A stretch of 64,000 bases of DNA, taken from NCBI RefSeq assembly GCF_008831285.2, contig NC_045151.1, forward strand, positions 11,770,571 to 11,834,570, written 5' to 3'. The notes below the pieces were generated by a model, which saw only the letters and a list, made by a program, of their open reading frames with translations, did not search any database and was not told the origin of the DNA. Positions 23,970 through 35,600 of the stretch are shown here, piece by piece. The DNA is from Nymphaea colorata. Taxonomy: Eukaryota; Streptophyta; Magnoliopsida; Nymphaeales; Nymphaeaceae. How positions within the stretch are numbered: the first letter of the stretch is position 1; every line of letters begins with the position of its first letter. Both the position numbers and the translations under genes were made by a program.

Positions 23970-24202
23970 ACAAGAAAAAAAGAGAAGGCATATTACAAAT
24001 TCTAATTATTGCATTTTATTTTTGTGTTTCCTTTTATTAGGGAGGGAGAATGGCGGCTGCTTTTTTCTTGTGTTTCCTTTTGCCTTCCTCTACGTAAAGA
24101 ACACTTCGAGGTAAAGGAAATATCCACCACACTTTGCCTTTGAGCGTTGAACTCGTGCCATCCATCACCCTGACGGCAGTGACAGTCTTAGTCTACCCCC
24201 TA

Positions 24203-24335
24203 GCCAACTTAGGAGGTGGGAATATACTAATTGAAGAACACATTCCTCTCACTTTCACTAGCGGTCATAACCTATTCCTTTTGCCAACTTAGGAGTTGGG
24301 GACATACTCTGAAGAACACTTTCCTGTCATTATTG
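24203..24335. repeat. About 80-bp diverged tandem duplication
   Basis: GCCAACTTAGGAG plus downstream TGAAGAACAC and TTCCT blocks occur at 24203 and again at 24283. The two units differ by several substitutions. Confidence 0.7.
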
Positions 24336-26571
24336 GGCGTCTAACAAATATTCATAGTAGCTTCAACCCTTCCATCCTATCTCATGTTACAGTAGTAAGA
24401 GACACTTGGACTGGTGGTTCGGCTTAAGTCTCCAAGTTGAAACAACTTTAAGAGGTCATTTAACAACATTTTGAAAGTGTCCCATGAATATACCTAAATT
24501 TAAGATAGATCCGTGAGACATAAATTCTAGTGTTTCATAAATCTGTGCCATTCTTGAGGCAGATTATCTGAACCTTTTGTAGTGGCCCTGATGCCAAACA
24601 ACCTCTAAGGAGCCGCTTGAGAAGAATAACATTATGTTACACATGTAACCCAAAAATTGGTTAGATTCATTGGATACTTTGAAATGGTCTATGAATTTGT
24701 CCTAACTTTTTGGGATATATACATGAAACAGTAGCATACAATTATTATTTCTTAATTAAGAGCTCTAGATGTTCAGTATCTATGTCTGCATCCATTCCTG
24801 CGTGGAAGTCAAGGCAACGAAGATAAGGTCACATTTTCTAATGGACAATGGAGGAGTACTTGGAGGTTTTACAGTGACAAAACCAGAACTGGCATCGTGA
24901 CCAAGAATTTTCTGCTTGGATTTGAGATGCTCAAAAGTTTTGATGGTTTTAGAAAAGCAAATTCGCCAGATTTGGCTTAGATCCGGCTCAACTCAATGTT
25001 TCTTCGTGTTGGACAAACTTATGGTTACAGAATTTGTGACAGATCTTGGTATCTGAAGTCTCTTAGGAGGAGGCTGGATCAGGGCATCTCCTACCCAGGT
25101 CCTATGAATTTCGTAAGAAAAGTTCGCCTGAATAGAAACATTTGGTGCCGTTGCTGTATCATGGTCTAGGGGCGCCAAGTGTTTTTGCCGTCCAAATTAA
25201 TTTAACTACAGTGTTTACTTAAGAAAAACCATCTTCCGTGTAAAACCCTTTTATGCCTCCAAGTTCTGGGTAGACTACGATACATCCTTTAACTCAGATG
25301 AATGAATACCACACCACAGTGTGACACTGATCAGACCCCTTGAGTGCAAACTGTAGGCTGCCATTGAAGCAACTAATATGTGAATTATGCTCAGTTCAAG
25401 TTCTGAACATTTTTTTTTTCTTATTGCTAAAGCGGACAATTTGTACCATATGAATGTAAGGAGGCAATGGCTAATTGAAAGGTGCTTGCCACCGACTTGG
25501 GTTATGATGTAATTGGCCATATGATTATGAGATAAGGATCGGAAAGTTTATTTATAATGAATGCACTTTTTGGCTACATCGAGGAAGACAATCTCCATTT
25601 GCATTAGATAACTACTGGTTTGATTCTGAACTAAAAAATTTATTGAAAATTTGGATCTTTGTATAGCGGTTCAACAGCCTCTTTGTCACCAACCATGGCT
25701 TGGTCCAACACCCTGGTCAAGAAACACACAATGCCGTCTCGTAATTAGTGACCAGAGACCAGAAGAAAAGGGTGCTACCAGAACCACTGGGGGATAATGG
25801 TCCGGATAGGACCCTGGACCAGTTAAGCTGAACTGGGTCCAGATCCAAATTTGCGATTTTGATCAGGGCACATCAACCATATTGATCCAAAAATACAACC
25901 AGGAGCTTTGGAGTGGATTAACAATCAGGTAATTTATGTCCTCTTGATGTTTTCTCTTTGCTTGCCATATTTTGAATGCAAACATAGATCAAAATTTTGT
26001 TAAGTGTTAGCTTAGTTAGGGTTCTGATGTGAGTTTCATTTCATCTGTTGTCCAACCCATTACTTGCCTACATATCAGGAATACCATGACCACATTTCAC
26101 CCAATGGAATGATGGCTCATCAGTTTTCTCCTGGAACCCTCTTAAGGTTGTGAACAAGAAAGACATGACCAAAACTTGTCTAATAGCTAATTTTGGGTGA
26201 GCAGTTTAATAGCTAATGTCGGGTGAGCAGAAAGAGTATCAACTGCGTGTGCGAGAGCCGAAGTCCCTTCCCATCCTTCCTTCTTCTCCTTGCCTCCGGA
26301 TCCAATGTTGTGTCCATGAATCGTGTGGAGCTCCCAAAGAAATTCAGCTATTGCACTGGTTCAACTCCATTAGCACCCAAAGAAGGTTGAGAGCTCCAGG
26401 TTGTTAGGAAAGAAAGTGGTCATTAATTGTCAGTCAGATCTAGATATGCTTATTAACAAAGAAAATTGGCCATGGCATATCCAATGTATGATTCAATCAA
26501 GATCCACAATTTCCATTATATGAAAAGGCATGAAAAATTGTTATTTTACCTCGTACAAGGTGAATGATTTA

Positions 26572-26846
26572 GGGGGTGTCTGGGTGACACTTCAAAATCG
26601 AGTTTTGAAGGCAAAACCTAGTTTTGCCTCCAAAACCAGGTTTTTGGAGTATTTGGGTGCCATCAAAACTGGGTTTGAAGAAAATCTAGTTTTGACAAAA
26701 CCTAGTTTTGTAAAAGGGAGTGAAAAAACTGATCTCCTCACCCAAACAAAAAAACAAAGTTTCTAAAACTTATTAAAGAACTTGGATTTCATAAAACCTA
26801 GTGTTTATATAACTGGGTTAGAAGAGGGTGTCATCCAAACGCCCTT
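26572..26846. mobile_element. Tourist/Harbinger-like MITE in copy A
   Basis: The terminal inverted repeats are GGGGGTGTCTGGGTGACAC and, from the other end, AAGGGCGTTTGGATGACAC. Both ends are flanked by TTA (26569-26571 and 26847-26849), the 3-bp target duplication typical of PIF/Harbinger-type MITEs. The interior repeats AAAACCTAGTTTTG-like near-palindromes. No coding capacity. Confidence 0.75.
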
Positions 26847-26995
26847 TTATAGATTTTGAGTTGGACTCCGGTGTGGATGTTTGAAAAGAAACTTCCAATA
26901 TTAAGATCCACATCCAGGTCCAATAACCTGACCTCTGCTTTGGGTCTGAACCAACCAGCGCTGGGAACCTTTAAAAGGTAGATGTGGACTGTTAG

Positions 26996-27182
26996 CAGAG
27001 GAAGAAACACATGTGGGCATGTGTGGGCAATTGCCCACACAGTAAAATAAAATTTCTTTGTGCAATAAAATTTCTATACTTATATATTGGTTGACCCCAA
27101 ATTTTTTGCATATTCATATATAAAATGTCTCTCAAATGTATAGTGAGTGCCCCTCAGCCAAATATGTCTGGCTCCACCCCTG
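26996..27182. mobile_element. hAT-like MITE in copy A
   Basis: About 187 bp, starting CAGAGG and ending CACCCCTG. It is flanked by ACTGTTAG and ACTGTTAA, a 7/8 match for an 8-bp target duplication. The interior has the family markers GTGTGGGCAATTGCCCACAC and GAGTGCCCCTCAGCC, shared with the copies near 29.9, 50.0 and 52.9 kb. Confidence 0.7.
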
Positions 27183-27218
27183 ACTGTTAATGTATGGCTT
27201 TCAAGTTTTTCCTTTTCT

Positions 27219-27254
27219 GTCTCTCTCTCTCTCTCCCTCTCTCTCACACACACA
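27219..27254. repeat. (CT)n(CA)n microsatellite in copy A
   Basis: A CT run with one CCC interruption followed by CACACA. The counterpart in copy B at 30037-30069 is shorter and more interrupted. Confidence 0.9.
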
Positions 27255-29443
27255 TTTGTTCTGATCGGTTTCTTTTCTAGTGCTCTCAAATCGTCCAAAT
27301 CCGAACCAGTTTGGGTTCTCACATAGGCTGGACTATGTCAGGCTGTTTGATTGGTTCCCGTTACTGGCGCAGAAACAGGATCATCAGTTCCTCGGATCCA
27401 AGAACAATAAGCAACATTCTAGAAAAAGGAAGGACCAGTGTCACATTTGATCCACAACCAATGAAAAATCAGCACAAAGTAGAGTACTTTCTCTTTGGCA
27501 TTTCCCCAACATCAGAACCCGCGCGTTCTTGTCCACTGTTGATATGCAGATGCAATAATGACGTTTGCGTGACATCTCCATAAATCACTATGCCTCCAAT
27601 TCATTGTTTTTGTAATTTTTCTACTTTTTATGTTCATTTGAAAAGTAATGAAGCAGGCGGTTGGAGGAATGAAAAAGATAAAAAGTTTGTGCTGTTTGGT
27701 GGATCGACCCCATTTAGGCCCTAAAAGGTAAGATTAAAGTGGAATTCCCAGGCACCTACTCAACCCTTCTATTTAATCATGAAAAGTGGCAGCCATCTCC
27801 AATTAGTCTTGGACAACTGGTTTAAGGTTCTGGGGATGTTAATGGCTTGGATATTGAACTGAATTGTATAAAAATAGCCCGTCATGGAAAAAAGTTTAAC
27901 ATCAATGACATCTGACTGATTTAGATCCTGATTCATTGGATATGAATTCAAATTTAGTGTCAAATAAATGTCCTATATCAGTTATTCATATATTTGGAAA
28001 GTCGGTTCTCAATATATCATAATGCGACTCACATTTGGCTGTGTATTTATGTATTCAGATTCAGATTATGAAAATAAAAGTGGGATTTAGGAATATATAA
28101 ACTTTTCTTCATTCTTATTTGAATCCGAATTCAAACAGGAATATGTGAATATCTGACAAATTAGATACGGCAAACGAAATATACCATTCAGGTCGGATCC
28201 ATCGACATCCTTTGGTTTACCAGTGAAATGTCCCCAGGCTCCCTTTGATTAATTATTGCCATCTTATGTTCAGATTAGTTGTGCTTATGCGTTGCAAACT
28301 GAAGGTGTGTAAGAGCTCAGTCCAGGTTTGGACTGTGTTAATTGTTACTGTTAATATTACAGAAATATTATACATTAAGACCTATGGCTTCATGGCCTCC
28401 TATAGTTGCTATGTACTGGATTCCTCTTGACATTAGATTCATTTTGACCATTGGACTGTCCTCAAAATTGATCAAACACCTAGAACCCATGCAAAATCTT
28501 TGTATAAAAATGCTCTCCCAGTTCTTGAATTTGAGATATAAAAACTTTTTTAAATAGAATTAAACGAAAAGTTTCTATATATCCAAAGAAGCTAATAAAC
28601 AGTGGGATTCACCTTGTCCTGTTTTTTTAGTGGAAATTCTTGTCAATTTAGAGAACACTGGGTGATTGGTATTAGACAGATTTATCCATTTCAATATCCA
28701 TTATGACTTTTAGGTTGCCTTGAAAAAATTTAACCATATGGATTTGATCTGCATGAATAAGATTAAAGCTAAAATTGCAAGCTTAGGATATCTAGATTAC
28801 TGTCAACCATTCGACAGCACAAAAACAGAAGTTGCTGACGGTTAATTTCTAAGTTTCAGATCATGCATGTAGATCATTTGTTCTGTTCAGATTTGAAAAA
28901 GTGACGCCTGTTGGATATAACTAGACAACTTGTTTGCAATTACGTTGTACTTGCACTCCTGTCATTAGAAAAATGCTCCAGCTGATTGCTTATGCTTTTG
29001 TCATGACAACAGAAAGCGTCAATAAAGGTTCCTCTTCGACTGATGTAGTTTCCCAAAATGTCTGATGTGTATATGTAACGCCAATAAAGGGTTGATACAG
29101 AAAGAGTATCAACTGCACGTATGAGAGCCGGAGCCCCTTCCCTGCCTTCCTTCTTCTCCTTGGCTTCAGGTCCAATGTTGTACCCATGCCTCGAGTGGAG
29201 CTCCCAAAGAAATTCAGCTGCTGCACTGGTTCCACTCCAGTAGCACCCAAAGAAGGTTGAGAGGTCCAGGTTGTTAGGAAAAGAAAGTGGTCATTAATTG
29301 TCTTGTCAGACCTACATATGCTTATTAACAAAGAAAATTGGCCATGGCATATCCAATATATGATTCAATCAAGATCCACAATTTCCATTATATGAAAAGA
29401 CATGAAAATTTGTTATTTTACCTCATACAAGGTGAATGATTTA

Positions 29444-29694
29444 GCAGGTGTTTGGGTGACACTTCAAAATCAAGTTTTGAAGGCAAAACCTAGTTTTGCT
29501 TCCAAAACCAGGTTTTTGGAGTATTTGGGTGCCATCAAAACTGGGTTTGAAGAAAACCTGGTTTTGACAAAACCTAGTTTTGTAAAAGAGAGTGAAAAAC
29601 CTGATCTCCTCACGACAAACAAAAAAACGAAGTTTTTCATAAAACTTAGTGTATATAAAACTGGGTTAGAAGAGGGTGTCATCCAAACGCCCCT
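29444..29694. mobile_element. Tourist/Harbinger-like MITE in copy B
   Basis: Same insertion as the one in copy A, with GTTTGGGTGACAC and GTGTCATCCAAAC inverted ends and flanking TTA (29441-29443, 29695-29697). About 24 bases shorter. Presence in both copies shows it inserted before the tandem duplication. Confidence 0.75.
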
Positions 29695-29849
29695 TTATAG
29701 ATTTTGAGATGGACTCTAGTGTGGATGTTTGAAAAGAAAGTTCTAATATTAAGATCCAGATCCAGGTCCAATACCCTGATCTCTGCTTAGACCTGGGTCT
29801 GAACCAACCAGCACTGAGACCCTTTAAAATGGAAGATGTGAACTGTTAG

Positions 29850-30026
29850 CAGGGGCAGAAACACATGTGGGCATGTGTGGGCAATTGCTCACACAGTCCA
29901 ATTAAATTTCTGTGCGCAATAAAATTTCTATACTTATATATTGGTTGACCCCAAATTTTTTGCATGTTCATATATATAATGTCTCTCAAATATATGGGGA
30001 GTGCCCCTCAGCCAGCTCCACCACTG
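29850..30026. mobile_element. hAT-like MITE in copy B
   Basis: Duplicate of the insertion in copy A: starts CAGGGGCAG, ends CTCCACCACTG, flanked by ACTGTTAG and ACTGTTCA (6/8). Its ends are closer to the CAGTGGCGGAG family terminus than those of copy A. Confidence 0.7.
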
Positions 30027-30036
30027 ACTGTTCACA

Positions 30037-30069
30037 TCTCTCTCTCTCCCTCACTCTCACACACACACA
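30037..30069. repeat. (CT)n(CA)n microsatellite in copy B
   Basis: Counterpart of the microsatellite in copy A. Confidence 0.9.
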
Positions 30070-31739
30070 TATGATCTGATCGGTTCTTTTTTTCTAGTGC
30101 ACTAAAATCGTACAAATCTGAACCAGTTTGGGTTCTCACATAGGCTGGACTATGTCAGGCTGTTTGATTGGTTCCCGTTACTGGCGCAGAAACAGGATTA
30201 TCAGTTCCTGGGATCCCAAGAACAATAAGCAATATTCTAGAAAAAGGAAGAACAAGTGTCACATTTGAAAAAGATATTTGGTGGATCGACCCCATTTAGG
30301 CTCTAAAAGGTAAGATTAAAGTGGAATTCCCAGGCACCTACTCCACTCTTCTATTTAATCATGAAAAGTGGCAGCCATCTCCAATTAGTCTTGGACAACT
30401 GGTTCAAGGTTCTGGTGATATTAATGGATTGGAGATTTAACTGAATTGTATAAAATAGTCCGTCACGAAAAAAAGTTTAACATCAATGACATCTGACTGA
30501 TTTAGATTCTGATTCATTGGATATGAATTCAAATTCGAATTCAGATTTAGTGTCAAATAAATGTCCTATATCAGTTATTTGTATATGGAAAGTTGGTCAC
30601 TATATGATAATGCGACTCACATTTGGCTGTGTATATGTATTCGGATTCAGATTATGAAAATAAAAGTGGGATTCAGGAATATATGGTAAAGACTTTTCTT
30701 CGTTCTTATTTGAATCCAAATATGTGAATATCTGATAAATTAGATACAGCAAACGAAATATACCGTTCAAGTCGGATCCATTGACATCCTTCGATTTACC
30801 AGCGAAATGTCCCGAGGCTGCCTTTGGTTAATTATTGTCATCTTATGTTCAGATTAGTTGCCCTTCTGCGTTGCCAACCGAGAGCTCAGTCCGGGTTTGG
30901 ACTATGTTAATTATTACCGTTAGTATTACAAAAATATGAAACATTCAGACCTATGGCTTCACGTGGCCTCCTATAGTAGCTATGTATTGGATTCCTATTG
31001 GCTTTAGATTCATTTTGACCATTGGAATGTCCTCAAAATTGATCAAACACCTAGAACCGATGCAAAATGTCTGTATAAGAAAGCTCTCCCAGTTTTTGAA
31101 TTTGAGATATAAAAATTTTTCCAAATAGAATTAAACGAAAAGTTTCTATATATCCAAAGAAGCTAATTAAACAATGGGATTCAACCTTGTCCTGTTCAAT
31201 AGAAATTCCTGTCAATTCAGACAACAAACACTGGGTGATTGGCATTAGACAGATTTATCCATTTCAATATCCATTATCACTTTTAGGTTGATTTGAAAAA
31301 ATTTAACCATTTGGATTTGATCTGCACGAATAAGATTAAAGCTAAAATTGGAAGCTTAGATGAGTCTTTCTATAATTCATTTGAACTCAGGATATCTAGA
31401 TTACTGTCAACCATTCGACTGCATAAAAACAAAAATTGCTGACGGTCAATTTCTAGGTTTCAGATCCTGCATGTTGATCATTTGTTCTGTTCAGATTTGA
31501 AAAAGTGACGCTTCTTGGATATAACTACACAACTTGTTTGCAATTACGTCTTACTTGCACTCTTGTCAGTAGAAAAATACTCCAGCTGATTGCCTGTGCT
31601 TTTGTCATGACAAAAGAAAGTGTCAGTAAAGGTTCCTCTTCGACTGATGCAGTTTCCCAAAATGTCTGGTGTGTATATGGAACGCCAATAAGGGGTTGTC
31701 CTTCAGTTATTGCCTATATATGGAACAATTTCTGAGTAT

Positions 31740-33010
31740 AAAGGGAGGCTTGTTGCTAAAGGGTACAACAAAAGAAGGTATTGATTATACAAAAACGTTC
31801 AGTCTAGCGGTCAAGCCCACAACCATACATACTATATTGAGTCCAACAATTACTCAGGGGTAGAAACTGAGGCAGCAAAATGTTGACAATGCATGTCCTC
31901 ATGGTCATCTCAATGAACAAGTCTGTATACAGTATCACTGTGATTTGAAGACAATGGAAAACGTCACTATGTTTGTTGACTTAATAATGCATTGTGTGGT
32001 TTGAAACAGGTTCCTCAAGCATAGTTTGCAAGGCTTAAAACTTGTCACCTGATTTTACAGTTTGCTGAATTGAAGGCTTACACTTCTCTTTTTATGAAAG
32101 TTGTTGATGAGTTATTCTTTATGTGCTCCTACACATTGACGACATCATAATTACCAAGAACAATAATAGTGCAATTCAGGGTTTCATTCACTATTTTGGA
32201 GATGAGTTCTCCATCGAAGACAGAAAAACTTCATTTTTCTTGGGACTTGAGATGCCAAAGCAGGGGAGCCATTTATTTGTTACAATGCAGATATATTTAT
32301 GACATTTTGAAGAGGGAACATATGCTTGAAGCCAAGCCAGTCACAACTCCAAGTGCCATTAATGTCAAGCTCACAATGATGGCCAAGAACTTCTCATGGA
32401 CACCACTCTTATGCATCCAGATATAGTGTATTCATTCAACAAGACATGTCAGTTTCTCCATAATCTGACTCGAGCATTGGAATCATATAAAAAGAATAGT
32501 AAGGCAGCTCAAAGGTGCCATGGATCTCTGCCCTAATGGTCATTGATCTACTAATGGTTATCTTGTCCTCTTGGGGGAAATGTATTATCATGGAAATCAA
32601 ACAAGCAACAGACAATTACCCATTTGAGCATAGAAGCCAATTATAAGGCTCTCGCTAGAGGAGTTGCCAAGCAAGTATGGTTGAAAAGTCTTCTTGCTGA
32701 ACTTGGAGTCACTACCTTAACAAACTGATGTCATGGTATGATAAACTCAGTGCTACCTATCTTGCAGCCAACCTAATCTTTCATGCCCAGAAAAAACACA
32801 TCGAAATAGATTCACTTTGTTTGGAAAAAAAGTAGCAAAAGGAGAAATTGAAGTCCAGCTCATACAATCTCAAAGTTAGTTACCTGATCTCCTAAACAAA
32901 CTATTACTAGGACCACAATTTGAATTTCTCAGACCCAAGCTGAATCTCTCACAAGTGGAACTTAGCTTGAGAGCAGCTATTAATGAGATAATATCTAAAC
33001 ACATGATTCA
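31740..33010 (+). mobile_element. Copia-3: reverse transcriptase to RNase H remnant
   Basis: Plus-strand copia pol remnant. RLVAKGYN and then GIDYTKTFSLAVKPTTIHT (about 31750-31830) match the start of the reverse transcriptase. KLRQQNVDNACPHGHLNEQV follows after a stop. A frame with FFLGLEMPKQGSHLF (32240-32280) precedes the YIYDILKREHMLEAKPVTTP segment. The C-terminal part has KKHIEIDSLC-type sequence, then KVAKGEIEVQLIQSQS and LNLSQVELSLRAAINEIIS (to about 32995). Integrase and gag are missing; upstream sequence belongs to the tandem duplication. Several stops and shifts make it inactive. Confidence 0.85.
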
Positions 33011-33292
33011 TGGAACTAATATGCAAACTAATGATATGGCGAGATAGTTATGGACAAGATATGGAATTCAATAGAGAATCCAGCTGTGATCCTTGTAGTT
33101 GTCCTTGTGATATTGTTTCCTTAAATCAAGGTGTACCTCCAAGAATCAAGGATCGAATGATCCTCACAACTGTATCAAGTGATTATCATATAAGGGAACT
33201 CTTTCACTCATTGAGTTAGTTAGTTGAGAAAGACAACCCATAGATGTAGGCACAGAGTGGGCCGAACCACATAAATAGTGTTCACTCTCCCA

Positions 33293-33330
<38 letters not shown>
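33010..33330 (+). repeat. Probable 3' LTR of Copia-3
   Basis: Lies directly downstream of the pol remnant and contains GATGTAGGCACAGAGTGGGC followed by CGAACCACATAAAT, a stretch typical near the 3' end of plant copia LTRs. LTR borders and a target duplication were not defined. Confidence 0.5.
33299..33328. repeat. (CT)n microsatellite
   Basis: About 14-15 uninterrupted CT units preceded by a C-rich stretch. Confidence 0.95.
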
Positions 33331-33331
<1 letters not shown>

Positions 33332-34330
33332 CTCTTCTTCATTTTCACTATAACACCCAATATTTGGCTTTTTTTTTAATTTATTAACATTTGATGGGTA
33401 CAATACAATCATCAATAAAAATAACTATAGGCAAATCCTTTGGAGTCATATACAACTAAAAGATGATTTTAAAGAGGCAACTTTACATCTCTGAGTTTAT
33501 GCATGAACCCAATTAACGTTCCCACAAGTCTTCGACCAAAAGCCTTGTCGCAATTATCAAAACTTCTCATATATAGACATGTGAAGCATAACTCTTCTAT
33601 CACTACAACAAAATTGAGCAATTCCTATGGTTGTTACCCATGGATAAAACTGTGGGCACAGGCAATAAGAAGACCCTACAACCCACATACACAGATAAGG
33701 TTGGAGTTGCTATCAAGCCATCATATGTTCCAATCATGAATTCATGAGAGAACCCCTTTTTTGGACATAATAAAATGCCATTTTTGTTCATCATATAATT
33801 TTCCCAAAAAAAAAGGAAAAAACTAACATCCACTAATTTCCAAAATCATTCTAGAGCATGTTTTCATCATATCAGAACCAACATTTTCCAACATAAAATC
33901 CAGTCTCTAATTTGCCATGGGGCAGTTGCATTTTCCACATATTTTGAATTTTTGTAGAGAACGGGAAGGTAATGGTTTGAACAGTTGCATTTCCACATCA
34001 TTTGAGGGAAATCCTAAAGCCTAAAAAACCTCAATAGTGATTCGTTAAGCTGATTCTAAAATGTTGATCTGGAGCATGCAAGTGTTAGGTGCTCCTCAGA
34101 TATTAAATGTGGCAAATAACTAGATTTTTTAGGGTCCATGATCTTTTTCCATGTGAACATAATGCACTAAAAAATTGTTATATTACAGAAGAGGTGAAGT
34201 TTATAAGTAGGGATGTAAAGAGCAAAAGACTTATCATTTACCAAATTTAGCTTAATCAAGTTTTACATTATCATATTTAAATTCAGATCTTAATTTTCAT
34301 AACTGAAATTATATCTTATTAGCATAAGAC
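33330..34330. other. AT-rich sequence, no gene
   Basis: No coding domain was recognised. CACTACAACAAAA at 33601-33613 equals the canonical terminus of CACTA transposons, but no matching inverted end was found, so it is noted only as a possible relic. Confidence 0.3.
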
Positions 34331-35600
34331 TTAATGTTTACATGTTATCAAATTCAATCTTACTCGTATATTGGACTCAAATCAGAATTCTGGTATGAAA
34401 CTATGAGACCCAATTCTTACTCTTATATTAAATGGTCTGATGGGTGTAGTAGGAGCATTAAACCTAGTGTTCTCTATGAGAAATGCATAGTACAGGGCAT
34501 TATGGAGGCATGGAAAGAGGTTTTTGGATCTCCAAAGCACCGGCATGCGGGTGCTGGTTCACTTATTTGGCTTGTAATCACTTTCTTCCAACCCAAGATA
34601 GAACCAAGAAGTTTGGCATCAGAGTGTAAATAAATGTATCTTATGCAAATCTGATGATGAAAATAATGATCACATTTTCATCAGATGCAAATCTACTATC
34701 TCAGTCTGGCATTGGGTGGTCACCAAGTTTGGGCAATCACGCATACCATGGAAGACTGTAGCAGAGGAATTTCGGCAGTGATAGAAAACAAAATTGGGTA
34801 TGGAATGGCTTAATAAATGTTGGTTTGACCTTCCATACCGTGATCTGGCATATTTGGTGGTATAGAAATGCACTAATTCATGATAAGATAGAGGTTAGCA
34901 GGTTGCCCACCATGGCAGAAGCTATTGGAAGTGGTGTGAAGCTGTCTTTCAAGCATTAGAATGGACAGATAAGTTAGATTTGGAGGCAGTTTTGATATGC
35001 TTGTTTTCATGTATAATCTGCTCTCCAAGAGCAAGGCCTGATCTTGGGGATGCAACTTTTATGTAGTGTTGTTCTATAAAATGAATACTCAGAGGGCAGG
35101 ACCAGTCCTGCATGAAAAGAATGGCCTTTGGACGATTGGGCCCAATCACCGCTTTACAGAAGGAAATGCTATTACTGAATTTCAAGACCTCTACTGGGGT
35201 TTTTCTGAGATAGAATCTTTTCAACAGTTATCTGTGGTGAGCAATAATATTAGCTGGTTCAGAGACCTTCAAAGGATCTTAGCAGTAAGAAGGCAGCTTC
35301 CCAATCTGTGGAAGGTGTTAGCTGATAGGTTGAGGAGTTTGACAATTATTCTGAATGAGATTCCAACTAAAGTTGGTAAAATGGTTTGTGGAGAAAAAGT
35401 CTCAAACAGATCTTTTGATGTGGGATATGTGTGATGGGTGCGATTGTAGTTTCTATTGATTGGATTTTTTCTCTTTGGGTGATGAAGTGACTGTGTTTAG
35501 TCAGTACATGAGCTAGTGTTGATGCTTTGTATTTGTTTCATTTCTTTCTTGCAAATACCCAATTTTTTTTAATAAAAGAAGGGAGCCTACCTCCTAGCAT
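34330..35600 (+). mobile_element. Third LINE, 3' end with zf-RVT and RNase H
   Basis: LPTQDRTKKFGIRV (about 34585-34625) leads, after a stop and a one-base shift, into KCILCKSDDE and NDHIFIRC (34632-34688). This zf-RVT has all four zinc ligands kept. WHIWWYRNALIHDKIEVSR (about 34845-34900) is the usual following segment. A 122-codon open stretch (35066-35434) reads like the plant LINE RNase H domain, with AGPVLHEKNGLW, ITEFQDLYWGF and VSNNISWFRDLQ. The 3' terminus has AATAAA at 35571-35576 followed by GAAGGGAGCCTACCTCC, similar to the end of the second LINE. The 5' part, including reverse transcriptase, is absent, as expected for 5'-truncated LINE insertions. Confidence 0.85.
35066..35434 (+). 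pseudogene. LINE RNase H domain remnant
   Basis: The longest uninterrupted piece of the third LINE (122 codons). Its pattern GxVLxxxNGLW...E(F/L)xxLxWGF...VxSNNxxWxxDLQ...RLRSL fits an RNase H domain that would remove the RNA template. The first catalytic Asp cannot be confirmed. It is isolated from any intact reverse transcriptase, so it is not expected to be expressed. Confidence 0.65.

Larger units (their letters stand above)
23460..26220. other. PAL upstream intergenic sequence, no gene
   Basis: Contains a weak SINE-like start, two small tandem duplications (listed separately), and otherwise unassigned sequence. Short open stretches on both strands show no family motif. Confidence 0.35.
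26227..29096. repeat. Tandem segmental duplication, copy A (about 2.87 kb)
   Basis: Starts at CAGAAAGAGTATCAACTGC and runs to AACGCCAATAAAGGGTTG. The next copy starts directly afterwards. It contains a Tourist-like MITE, an hAT-like MITE and a CT/CA microsatellite, all also in copy B. Relative to B it has about 240 extra bases near 27450-27692 and lacks a ~33-base insert that B has near 31360. No protein domain was recognised inside. Confidence 0.9.
29097..31699. repeat. Tandem segmental duplication, copy B (about 2.6 kb)
   Basis: Directly follows copy A in the same orientation and aligns along its whole length with substitutions and small indels. Its right end (AACGCCAATAAGGGGTTG) lies just before a copia reverse-transcriptase remnant. 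The duplication may therefore have included or ended at the edge of that element. Confidence 0.9.
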
